Origin: Faecousia sp.
GTDB lineage: Bacteria; Bacillota; Clostridia; Oscillospirales; Oscillospiraceae
Assembly: GCA_029258495.1 (NCBI GenBank)
Contig: JARHYV010000102.1
Span: 1 to 7,520, forward strand
Direction of reading: 5' to 3'
DNA length: 7,520 bases
Every line of letters begins with the position of its first letter. The first letter of the stretch is position 1. Below the pieces are notes generated by a model that did no database searches, was not told the origin of the DNA, and saw nothing but the letters and a program-made list of their open reading frames with translations. Positions 1 through 6,135 of this stretch are shown here, piece by piece. Both the position numbers and the translations under genes were made by a program.

Positions 1-14
1 CGGTGTCCTATTGA

Positions 15-101
15 ATAGCAGCTGCCGTTGCATTCGCACAGGCGGCTACTTTTGTGAGTATACCACTAAAGAAGGTGATTGAAAAGAGGCTTTTGCAGTA
101 A
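15..101 (+). CDS. Possible 3' end of a convergent membrane-protein gene (weak)
   Basis: Frame 3 of the plus strand reads 28 codons from position 15 to a TAA at 99-101. The peptide is an Ala-rich hydrophobic stretch (IAAAVAFAQAATFV) followed by a basic amphipathic tail (IPLKKVIEKRLLQ), the usual look of a last membrane helix with its cytoplasmic end. The stop lies just before the hairpin at 112-142, which fits a convergent gene pair. Against this, an in-frame TGA sits at 12-14, there is no obvious start codon, and only 14 nt of upstream sequence are visible. Skipping one base near position 14 would join it to frame 2 (GVLL), so it could be a frameshifted gene end. It may also be chance, because a different plus-strand frame (2-82) is also open. 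No family recognised. Confidence 0.22.
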   Translation: MAAAVAFAQAATFVSIPLKKVIEKRLLQ

Positions 102-103
102 AA

Positions 104-142
104 TCAACAAAAGCCGGGAAAAGCAAAATGCTTTTCCCGGCT
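104..142 (-). terminator. Rho-independent terminator of the PRPP synthetase-like gene
   Basis: A perfect 13-bp stem (112-124 pairing with 130-142; AGCCGGGAAAAGC and its complement) closes a 5-nt loop. On the minus strand the hairpin is followed by TTTTGTTGATTTT (counting from the last stem base), an interrupted U-tract. It lies about 35 nt past the stop codon at 177. On the plus strand the hairpin has an A-rich left side but no T-run on the right, so it should act mainly on minus-strand transcripts. Confidence 0.85.
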
Positions 143-176
143 GAGATGATACGGAGTTTCCTCGAGGTGTTGCCGA

Positions 177-1322
177 TCAGCGGTTGGACAGCAGAGCCTC
201 GATCTTTTTGATGGGGTCGCAGATGGAGCTGACGGAGATATCGTGGTTGATGGCAGCAACGAAGTAAGCGGTGTACTTGGAGCAGTCCACATCCAGATAC
301 CAGTCCCGTTTCAGCAGCTCGGGGGTGCGGTAGGTCAGATTGGTGCCCACAACGGCAGTCAGCACGCCTTCTTCCACGGCGGCATCGAACTTATCAAGAC
401 CGCTGGTGAACAGGGGGAAGGTGGCATTTGCGATGATGTGCTTTGCGCCGCGCTTTTTCAGCTCACGGGCAACCTCCAGCATGCTCTCGCCGGAGGCAAT
501 GATGTCGTCAGCGATGAAGACGGTCTTGCCCTCTACGCTCTCGCCCAGATACTCATGGGCAACGATGGGGTTGCGGCCGTTTACCACACGGGTGTAGTCG
601 CGGCGCTTGTAGAACATACCCAGATTACAGCCCAGAACGCTGGAGAAGTACATGTTGCGGTTGATGGCGCCTTCGTCGGGGCTGATGACCATGAAGTGAT
701 CCTTGTCGAAATTCAGCTCGGGCATATTCTTGAGCAGGGTCTTCAGCACCTGATATGTGGGCATGACATTGTCAAAGCTCATCAGGGGGACTGCGCTCAT
801 CATGCGGGGGTCATGTGCGTCGAATGTGATGATGTTAGCAACACCCATTGCCTGCAATTCCTGCAGAGCAACGGCGCAGTCCAGACTCTCACGGGCAATG
901 CGTCTGTGCTGGCGGCCGCCATAGAGGCTGGGCATGATCACAGTGACACGGTGGGCGCGACCTGCAACGGCCTGAATCAGACGCTTCAGGTTTGCGAAAT
1001 GGTCATCCGGAGACATGTAGTTGACATGACCGAACAGATTATAGGTCAGGCTGTAATTGCCGGGATCCACAACAAGGAAAATATCGTCGCCGCGGACAGA
1101 TGCCTTCACCAGACCCTTGGCGTCGCCGCTCTGGAAACGGGGGCAGTCACAGGGGATGATATAGGTATCCTTGTTGATGCCGATCTCCTTAGACCATGCA
1201 ACCAGATGGTTGTCGATGAGCTGAGTAAATTCCTCAGCACCGGGGCAGGCAATCAGACCCAGATCAGCGACCTGGCTATCCGGATTGAAAAAGCTGGACG
1301 GTTTTGCGCTGTTGTTAGACAT
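177..1322 (-). CDS. prs: Divergent ribose-phosphate pyrophosphokinase (PRPP synthetase)
   Basis: The product should transfer pyrophosphate from ATP to ribose 5-phosphate, making PRPP for purine, pyrimidine, histidine, tryptophan and NAD synthesis in the cytosol. It is 381 aa, longer than the usual 310-320 aa class I enzyme, with an N-terminal extension and an insertion around residues 90-108. Family landmarks are visible. MPSLYGGRQHRR (130-141) corresponds to the usual PYFGYARQDR block. FDAHD (167-171) matches the DLHA motif. SPDEGAINR (214-222) matches SPDxGGxxR. The KRR triplet of the catalytic loop is at 239-241. The PRPP-binding loop is ADDIIASGES (271-280), where typical enzymes read VDDMIDTGGT. 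The start at 1322 was chosen because a GGAGG Shine-Dalgarno lies 8 nt upstream; an in-frame ATG pair at 1343/1340 overlaps or precedes it. The gene is a single unit with its own upstream promoter region and terminator. Whether it is the only Prs of the cell or a paralogue cannot be told from this window. Confidence 0.88.
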   Translation of the reverse strand: MSNNSAKPSSFFNPDSQVADLGLIACPGAEEFTQLIDNHLVAWSKEIGINKDTYIIPCDCPRFQSGDAKGLVKASVRGDDIFLVVDPGNYSLTYNLFGHVNYMSPDDHFANLKRLIQAVAGRAHRVTVIMPSLYGGRQHRRIARESLDCAVALQELQAMGVANIITFDAHDPRMMSAVPLMSFDNVMPTYQVLKTLLKNMPELNFDKDHFMVISPDEGAINRNMYFSSVLGCNLGMFYKRRDYTRVVNGRNPIVAHEYLGESVEGKTVFIADDIIASGESMLEVARELKKRGAKHIIANATFPLFTSGLDKFDAAVEEGVLTAVVGTNLTYRTPELLKRDWYLDVDCSKYTAYFVAAINHDISVSSICDPIKKIEALLSNR

Positions 1323-1330
1323 AGTTATTG

Positions 1331-1338
1331 TCTCCTCC
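1331..1338 (-). promoter_or_regulatory. Ribosome binding site that decides the prs start
   Basis: The minus strand reads GGAGGAGA here, 8 nt before the ATG at 1322. The longer reading frame begins at ATG codons (1343 and 1340) that directly abut or overlap this site and have no Shine-Dalgarno of their own, so the shorter protein beginning MSNNSAK is favoured. Confidence 0.85.
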
Positions 1339-1385
1339 ATCATGTTTCAAATCAATATATCATATGTAAATAAATAGGGAAAAAT

Positions 1386-1398
1386 GTGTATGATACAC
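1386..1398. promoter_or_regulatory. Perfect palindrome GTGTAT-G-ATACAC, candidate operator
   Basis: This is a 6+1+6 nt perfect inverted repeat in the gap upstream of the PRPP synthetase gene, 64-76 nt before its ATG. It lies just downstream of the best candidate -10 (TACAAT at 1411-1416), so a bound repressor would sit at the start of the transcript. The symmetry suits a dimeric helix-turn-helix regulator such as a GntR- or LacI-type protein. No cognate regulator is encoded in the window, so the assignment is inference from shape and position. Confidence 0.4.
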
Positions 1399-1410
1399 GC
1401 AATCAGTTTT

Positions 1411-1480
1411 ATTGTAACACATTTTTTCGGAAGTTCTACTGAAATTTCACATTTATTTTACATTTTTCGCGCTTTGTCAA
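1411..1480 (-). promoter_or_regulatory. Candidate promoter region for prs
   Basis: Two overlapping candidates read on the minus strand. One has a perfect -35 box TTGACA (1475-1480) with an AT-rich but poor -10 (AATAAA, 1452-1457) at 17-nt spacing. The other is an extended -10, TGTTACAAT (1411-1419), with only a weak -35 (GTAGAA) 17 nt upstream. The second would start transcription near 1404 and leave a leader of about 80 nt containing the palindrome at 1386-1398. The region lies after the gltA terminator, so prs must have its own promoter here. Confidence 0.5.
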
Positions 1481-1536
1481 TGATGAGGTAATTTTGTGGG
1501 ATGGAACTGGTAAATTTGCTGATTGTTTGGCGGCGG

Positions 1537-1579
1537 AAGAAAAAAATCAGCGTCTGCCTTTCCGTTTGGCAGACGCTGA
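1537..1579 (-). terminator. Rho-independent terminator of gltA
   Basis: A perfect 12-bp stem (TCAGCGTCTGCC at 1547-1558 with 1568-1579) closes a 9-nt loop. On the minus strand it is followed by seven consecutive T (complement of 1540-1546) and then CTT. It begins 7 nt after the gltA stop codon and separates gltA from the downstream PRPP synthetase gene. Confidence 0.95.
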
Positions 1580-1586
1580 CAGCGCG

Positions 1587-2951
1587 TTAAACACGTTCTT
1601 CCCAGGGGATATAGGGCTGCTCGGGCTTTACATTGATGTAGGACGGGCGGATGATCTTGCCCGCATTCTGGATCTCCTCGATCCGGTGTGCGCTCCAGCC
1701 GGCGATGCGGGATACGGCAAACAGCGGTGTGAACAATTCGCACGGCAGGTTCAGCATCCGATAGATCAGACCGGAGTAGAAGTCGATATTGGCACTGACA
1801 CCCTTGTAGATCTTCCGCTTTTCGGTGATGACCTGTGGTGCGATCTCGGCCACGGTGCAGTAGAGCTTGTATTCCTCCTGAAATCCCTTCTCGATGGAGA
1901 GGGACTCGGCGCACTCCATCAGAATGTCCGCTCTGGGGTCCGAGAGGGAATAGACGGCATGACCGAAACCATAGATCAGACCGGCATGGTCAAACTCCTG
2001 CCCGTCCAGCAGCCGTGCCAGATAATTCCGGATGGCACCCTCGTCATTGGTATCGATGGTGTTTTTCATATCGTCGAGCATCTGCACGACCTTGATGTTT
2101 GCACCGCCGTGCCGCGGGCCCTTCAGCGAGCCCAGTGCTGCGGAGATGGCGGAATAGGTATCCGTCCCGGAAGAGGATACCACATGGGTGGTAAAGGTGG
2201 AGTTGTTGCCGCCGCCGTGCTCGGCATGCAGAACCAGAGCCAGATCCAGGATCTTTGCCTCCAAGGGGGTGAAGGAGCCGTCCTCCCGGAGCAGGTGCAG
2301 CAGATTTTCTGCGGTGGAATACTCGGGCTTTGGCAGATGGATAAACAGGCTCTTGGACTGGTGGTAGTGCTGATAGGACTGATAGCTGTATACAGCAAGC
2401 ATGGGGAAGACGGAAATGAGCTGCATGCACTGGCGCAGGACATTGGGGATGGAGATATCGTCGGGATTTTCGTCGTAAGTATACAGAGCCAGAACGCATC
2501 GGGACAGGATGTTCATCATGTCCTTTCCGGGGGCTTTCAGGATCATGTCCCGGACGAAGGAATTGGGCAGGCTCCGGAAGTCGGACAGCTCCTGCCGGAA
2601 CAGGGACAGCTGATGGGGCGTGGGCAGCTCGGAGAACAGGAGCAGATAGATCGTTTCTTCAAATCCAAAGCGGTCGGAATGCAGGAAACCATCTACAAGA
2701 TTGCGGATGTTGATGCCACGGTAGTACAGCTGTCCTGCGCAGGGATGGGATTGTCCATTTTCGTCGATCTGCTTTGCTTTGATGTGGGATACTTCCGTCA
2801 GACCGGTAACGACACCATTGCCGTCCAGATCACGAAGACCTCGGAAAACTTTGTGTTCACGGTACATCTCCGGCTGAATATGGTTGTTGCGGGTGGAAAG
2901 GTCGGCCATATTTTGGATGTATGGGGTGATTTCGGAAAACAGCTGTTTCAT
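1587..2951 (-). CDS. gltA: Citrate synthase
   Basis: The enzyme condenses acetyl-CoA with oxaloacetate to citrate, feeding the oxidative branch toward 2-oxoglutarate and glutamate. The 454-aa protein is of normal length for clostridial citrate synthases. The three catalytic residues of the family are in place: His245 in LHAEHGGGN (241-249), His281 in GPRHGGAN (278-285) and Asp338 in SLSDPR (335-340). The conserved HAEH/GGGN, KGPRHGGAN and FGHAVYSLSDPR blocks are all intact. An Arg in AHRIEE (421-426) fits the C-terminal citrate-binding arginine. The start at 2951 follows an AAGGAGGT Shine-Dalgarno; an upstream in-frame ATG at 3020 would lie inside the promoter. No other TCA gene is adjacent, and it appears to be transcribed alone. 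A 2-methylcitrate synthase is possible from sequence alone, but no prp genes are nearby. Confidence 0.95.
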   Translation of the reverse strand: MKQLFSEITPYIQNMADLSTRNNHIQPEMYREHKVFRGLRDLDGNGVVTGLTEVSHIKAKQIDENGQSHPCAGQLYYRGINIRNLVDGFLHSDRFGFEETIYLLLFSELPTPHQLSLFRQELSDFRSLPNSFVRDMILKAPGKDMMNILSRCVLALYTYDENPDDISIPNVLRQCMQLISVFPMLAVYSYQSYQHYHQSKSLFIHLPKPEYSTAENLLHLLREDGSFTPLEAKILDLALVLHAEHGGGNNSTFTTHVVSSSGTDTYSAISAALGSLKGPRHGGANIKVVQMLDDMKNTIDTNDEGAIRNYLARLLDGQEFDHAGLIYGFGHAVYSLSDPRADILMECAESLSIEKGFQEEYKLYCTVAEIAPQVITEKRKIYKGVSANIDFYSGLIYRMLNLPCELFTPLFAVSRIAGWSAHRIEEIQNAGKIIRPSYINVKPEQPYIPWEERV

Positions 2952-2958
2952 GGTGGGT

Positions 2959-2966
2959 ACCTCCTT
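2959..2966 (-). promoter_or_regulatory. Ribosome binding site that decides the gltA start
   Basis: The minus strand reads AAGGAGGT, a near-perfect anti-16S match, 7 nt before the ATG at 2951. This excludes the 23-codon longer reading frame beginning at 3020, which overlaps the -35 box. Confidence 0.9.
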
Positions 2967-2991
2967 CGGAAAAAATAAAAAGATTAAGGAC

Positions 2992-3020
2992 ATTATAAAG
3001 CAAATGCGAAAGATACGCAA
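2992..3020 (-). promoter_or_regulatory. gltA promoter
   Basis: The minus strand has a perfect -10 TATAAT (2992-2997) and a -35 TTGCGT (3015-3020; first three bases match consensus) separated by 17 nt. Transcription would begin near 2985, giving a leader of about 34 nt. The -35 overlaps the 16-nt element (3015-3030) that recurs upstream of the PRPP synthetase gene. Confidence 0.75.
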
Positions 3021-3091
3021 TCATTTTTATGTTATGAAAATATGAATTTTTCTGAAAAATGAAGGATTTTCAAATTGTAATTGCAAAATGA

Positions 3092-3129
3092 TAAAAAATC
3101 ACCGCAGCGAACAGCTGTCACTGCGGTGG
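3092..3129 (-). terminator. Rho-independent terminator of the MATE gene
   Basis: CACCGCAG (3100-3107) pairs with CTGCGGTG (3121-3128), an 8-bp stem whose 13-nt loop contains its own small palindrome ACAGCTGT. On the minus strand it is followed by A and six T (complement of 3093-3098), then ATCATTTT. It starts within 10 nt of the MATE stop codon. Confidence 0.85.
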
Positions 3130-3135
3130 TGGATG

Positions 3136-4497
3136 TTATTTTTCCAAATAGCTCTCTCTGCTTTTCAGGATCCTGCCGATCATCACAAGATACATGGGGA
3201 TGGATACGGCAACTGCAAACACATCGGAAATGGGCTGCGCATAGAAGATCTTGGATGCGTCCGTGAGGACGGGAATGGCAAAGACGGCGATGAAGTACAC
3301 GGTCTTTCGCCAGAAGGACAGGGGCAGCGACATCTGGATCTGCCCCATACCGGTGAACCCGTCGACAATGGCATACTGCACGCCCAACGGAACTGCCGTG
3401 ATGGTGCAGATGCGGATGGCTTGGCAGGCCTGAGCATTCAGAACCTCGTCGCCGGTAAACAGCGAAACGAAAGCAGGGCCTGCCACCCGAGCCAGTACGA
3501 ACAGGATGGCGGTGTAGGCGATGCACAGACCCACAATGTATTTCTGCGCCTGAATAACCCGCTGAGAATGGCCTGCACCATAGTTGTAGCTGAGGATGCA
3601 CTGGGTTCCGCCGCTGATGCCGCCGAGGGGCATGGTAAGAACCAGCATGAAACTCTGGACGATGGTGTTGACCGTGATCAGCACATCGCCCTGATCGCCG
3701 CCGTATTTTTGCAGCAGAGCATTCATGGCGATGATCATGATATTGTCCGCGGCAATGATGGCAAAGGGAGTCAGACCCATTTGCAGGACACGGAGCATGG
3801 TCTTTCCGCTGTAACCGCCGAAGGAGATCCGGATGTGTGCCTTGCGGAACAGGAAGGTCAGCACGAATGCAGCACTTGCCGCCTGACTGATGACGGTGGC
3901 CAGTGCGGCACCCCGGACACCCATCCGGAAGACATAGATGAATACAGGATCCAGTATGATGTTCAGCACGGCACCCAGAATGACGGAGCACATGCCGACC
4001 TTGGCATATCCTTGGGCGATGATGAATTGGTACATGCCCACCGACAGCAGGGAAAAGATCGTGCCGCTGATGTAGATGGTGAAATAGGCCTGAGCGTACG
4101 GATAGGTGATGTCACTGGCACCGAACAGACGCAGCATCGGCTCCTTCAGCGCAAGCACCAGAACCGTGACTGCCACGGCAATACCGCACAGCAGCACAAA
4201 GCAGTTGGCGAGGATGTGCGAGGCTTTTTCCTGTTTTCCTTCGCCGAGGGCAATGCCCATCAGCGGGGTGCCGCCGATGCCTACCAGAAATGCAAAGGCA
4301 CCGACCATGGTGACAATGGGGCCGCACACACCGACACCTGCCAGAGAAAGGTCGCCGTTTCTGGGAATGTTGCCCACGAACATCCGATCCACGATGCTGT
4401 ACAGCACGCTGACGAACTGGGCCAGCATACTGGGGATCGCGATGCGAAAAACCAGTCGTGAGATCGGCTCACGACCCAAATCATTTTCCATTTTCAT
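3136..4497 (-). CDS. MATE family efflux transporter (MepA/NorM-like)
   Basis: This is an inner-membrane antiporter expected to export organic cations, drugs or metabolites using a Na+ or H+ gradient. The 453-aa length and about 12 hydrophobic segments fit the family. Two homologous halves are visible. The N-half has the AIPSMLAQF..SIVDRMFVG block (20-42), GIGGTPLMGIALGEG (73-87) and NIILDPVFIY (179-188) followed by GVRGAALATVISQ (193-205). The C-half has PLGGISGGTQ..SYNYGAG (290-309). This pattern resembles clostridial MepA-type proteins. The start at 4497 is the first ATG after the promoter; the GAGGGAG Shine-Dalgarno is 14 nt away, which is long, and a second ATG at 4491 is possible. A longer reading frame to 4659 runs through the promoter and is rejected. 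It lies downstream of the cobalamin genes on the same strand with no clear terminator between, so read-through is possible. Substrate unknown. Confidence 0.93.
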   Translation of the reverse strand: MKMENDLGREPISRLVFRIAIPSMLAQFVSVLYSIVDRMFVGNIPRNGDLSLAGVGVCGPIVTMVGAFAFLVGIGGTPLMGIALGEGKQEKASHILANCFVLLCGIAVAVTVLVLALKEPMLRLFGASDITYPYAQAYFTIYISGTIFSLLSVGMYQFIIAQGYAKVGMCSVILGAVLNIILDPVFIYVFRMGVRGAALATVISQAASAAFVLTFLFRKAHIRISFGGYSGKTMLRVLQMGLTPFAIIAADNIMIIAMNALLQKYGGDQGDVLITVNTIVQSFMLVLTMPLGGISGGTQCILSYNYGAGHSQRVIQAQKYIVGLCIAYTAILFVLARVAGPAFVSLFTGDEVLNAQACQAIRICTITAVPLGVQYAIVDGFTGMGQIQMSLPLSFWRKTVYFIAVFAIPVLTDASKIFYAQPISDVFAVAVSIPMYLVMIGRILKSRESYLEK

Positions 4498-4537
4498 ATC
4501 TGATCTTCTTACTCCCTCAAATAATAACCGATTGGAT

Positions 4538-4565
4538 ATTATACACGCACTGCCGGAAAAATCAA
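4538..4565 (-). promoter_or_regulatory. Promoter of the MATE gene
   Basis: The minus strand has a perfect -10 TATAAT (4538-4543) and a -35 TTGATT (4560-4565, 4/6 match) with 16-nt spacing. Predicted start is near 4531, about 34 nt before the ATG. The rest of the 174-nt gap (4566-4671) shows only a weak 5-bp hairpin and no U-tract, hence no clear terminator for cobQ. Confidence 0.7.
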
Positions 4566-4671
4566 GGGTAAAACGGGAATTTTGAGGGGTTCGGCGGTTT
4601 ATGCAGGAAAACCAGTGGAGAGATGGGACGGCAGCCGGAAGGGGATGGATGACGCACAAGCGGTGGGGGCA

Positions 4672-6135
4672 TCAGACCTGCCGATTTAGCACCCGGTATA
4701 CATAATCCATATCCAGACCGCCCCGAACGGCATCCGCCAGCTTGTCATACTGCTTATTTTTATATTCCCGCAGGTCAAAGCTCCCGATGGACTCAAAATC
4801 GATCCCTTTTTGGCGGCATAGAGCCTGAATGATGGTGTCAGCGACATTGGGGGCATCAAAGACCCCGTGAATATAGCTGCCATAGACATTCCGGCTGTTG
4901 ATCACCGGAGGCAGAACCTCCGTGCTCCTGCCCATGTGGATCTCATAGCCTGTGTAGGGGATCCCGTTCAGTCCGGACAGCATGCCCTCGACTTGATGGA
5001 ACTGTCCTGTGACCTGCGTCTGGACTTTTTCCCCACGGAAGACCGTGTCCATATCCAGAAGTCCCAGTCCGGCGATCTCGGTCACGCCGGCAGCCTCTAC
5101 CTGATCCGGGTCGGAAATATGTTTTCCCAACATCTGGTATCCGCCGCAGATGCCGAATACAAGGGTTCCGGATGCGGCTGCTTTCTGGATGGCATTTTCC
5201 AGTCCGCTCTGGCGGAGCCACTGCAGATCCCCGATGGTGCTCTTGGTGCCGGGCAGGAAGATCAGGTCGGGATCGTGCAGATCCGCCACCTTGTCTACAT
5301 ACCGCAGCGATACATTTGCAAAGCGTTCAAAGGGGCTGAAATCCGTAAAGTTGGAGATGCGGGGCAGGCGGATCACGGCGACATCCAGAAGTTTCCTGCT
5401 CTGTGGGCAGTAAAAACGCTGGGACAGGCTGTCTTCCTCGTCGATATCCACATGGGTATAGGGGACAACACCGGCAACCGGCACGCCGCACAGCTCCTCC
5501 AACATGTCAAGACCCGGCTCCAGGATTGCCCGATCTCCTCGGAATTTGTTGACGATGGTGCCCTTGACCCTTGCACGCTCCTGGGGTGTGAGCAGGGCAA
5601 CCGTTCCGTAGAGCTGTGCGAACACGCCGCCTCGGTCGATGTCACCCACAAGCAGCACCGGCGCATCCACCAGTTCGGCAAAGCCCATGTTCACGATATC
5701 ATCCTGCCGGAGATTGATCTCCGCCGGAGAACCGGCACCCTCGATGACGATGATATCGTTTTCGGCGGCAAGGGAGTCATAAGCCTGCATGATATCGGGG
5801 ATGTATTTCCGCTTGTTTTTGCTGTATTCCATGGCGCGCATATTGCCCTGAGCAATGCCGTTGACAATGACCTGCGCGCCTACATCCGTGGTGGGCTTGA
5901 GGAGAATGGGGTTCATGCGCACATCGGGGGCGATCCCTGCGGCCTCCGCCTGAACCACCTGAGCCCGACCCATTTCGCCTCCGGCCTCTGTGATGAAGGA
6001 ATTCAGCGCCATGTTCTGGCTCTTGAAGGGGGCAACCCGGTAGCCGTCCTGCTTGAAGATCCGGCACAAACCGGCACACAGCAGACTTTTCCCGGCATTG
6101 GACATGGTGCCTTGGATCATAATGTTTTTTGCCAT
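4672..6135 (-). CDS. cobQ: Cobyric acid synthase (CobQ/CbiP), glutamine-hydrolysing
   Basis: This cytosolic enzyme performs four ATP- and glutamine-dependent amidations (side chains b, d, e, g), converting adenosylcobyrinic acid a,c-diamide to adenosylcobyric acid. The 487-aa protein has the family's two domains. The N-terminal dethiobiotin-synthetase-like ATPase carries the P-loop GTMSNAGKS (9-17), FKSQNMALNS (37-46) and IEGAGSPAEINL (131-142). The C-terminal class I-type glutamine amidotransferase carries the nucleophile Cys330 in FGICGGYQMLG (327-337) and His423 in YGSYIHGVFD (418-427). Both domains look complete. The start at 6135 follows AAAAGGAG with 5-nt spacing, inside the end of cobD, and the reading frames overlap by 19 nt. 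It is the last gene of the visible cobalamin cluster. Confidence 0.97.
   Translation of the reverse strand: MAKNIMIQGTMSNAGKSLLCAGLCRIFKQDGYRVAPFKSQNMALNSFITEAGGEMGRAQVVQAEAAGIAPDVRMNPILLKPTTDVGAQVIVNGIAQGNMRAMEYSKNKRKYIPDIMQAYDSLAAENDIIVIEGAGSPAEINLRQDDIVNMGFAELVDAPVLLVGDIDRGGVFAQLYGTVALLTPQERARVKGTIVNKFRGDRAILEPGLDMLEELCGVPVAGVVPYTHVDIDEEDSLSQRFYCPQSRKLLDVAVIRLPRISNFTDFSPFERFANVSLRYVDKVADLHDPDLIFLPGTKSTIGDLQWLRQSGLENAIQKAAASGTLVFGICGGYQMLGKHISDPDQVEAAGVTEIAGLGLLDMDTVFRGEKVQTQVTGQFHQVEGMLSGLNGIPYTGYEIHMGRSTEVLPPVINSRNVYGSYIHGVFDAPNVADTIIQALCRQKGIDFESIGSFDLREYKNKQYDKLADAVRGGLDMDYVYRVLNRQV

Noticed and set aside
1..33. Minus-strand start (MQRQLLFN) open to the left edge
   Set aside because: There is no Shine-Dalgarno before the ATG, and only 11 codons are visible.
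1494..2978. Long plus-strand open frame (494 codons) opposite gltA
   Set aside because: It is a shadow of the citrate synthase gene, whose catalytic motifs are all intact; it has no Shine-Dalgarno or recognisable domain. Similar antisense frames occur opposite prs (243-1373), MATE (3088-4461) and cobQ (4867-6192), showing that codon bias produces them.
2952..3020. Longer gltA product starting at 3020
   Set aside because: The upstream Met sits in the promoter -35 and the extra residues lack family similarity; the Shine-Dalgarno at 2959-2966 fixes the start at 2951.
4498..4659. N-terminal extension of the MATE gene to 4659
   Set aside because: The extension is Pro/Ser/Arg-rich, unlike any MATE N-terminus, and runs through the -35 and -10 boxes of the gene's own promoter.
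4566..4671. Possible cobalamin riboswitch beside the B12 genes
   Set aside because: Fragments such as CCAGTGG and GCAGCCGG look superficially suggestive, but no B12-box-like block or conserved core could be assembled on either strand. The expected place, upstream of the operon, lies outside the window.
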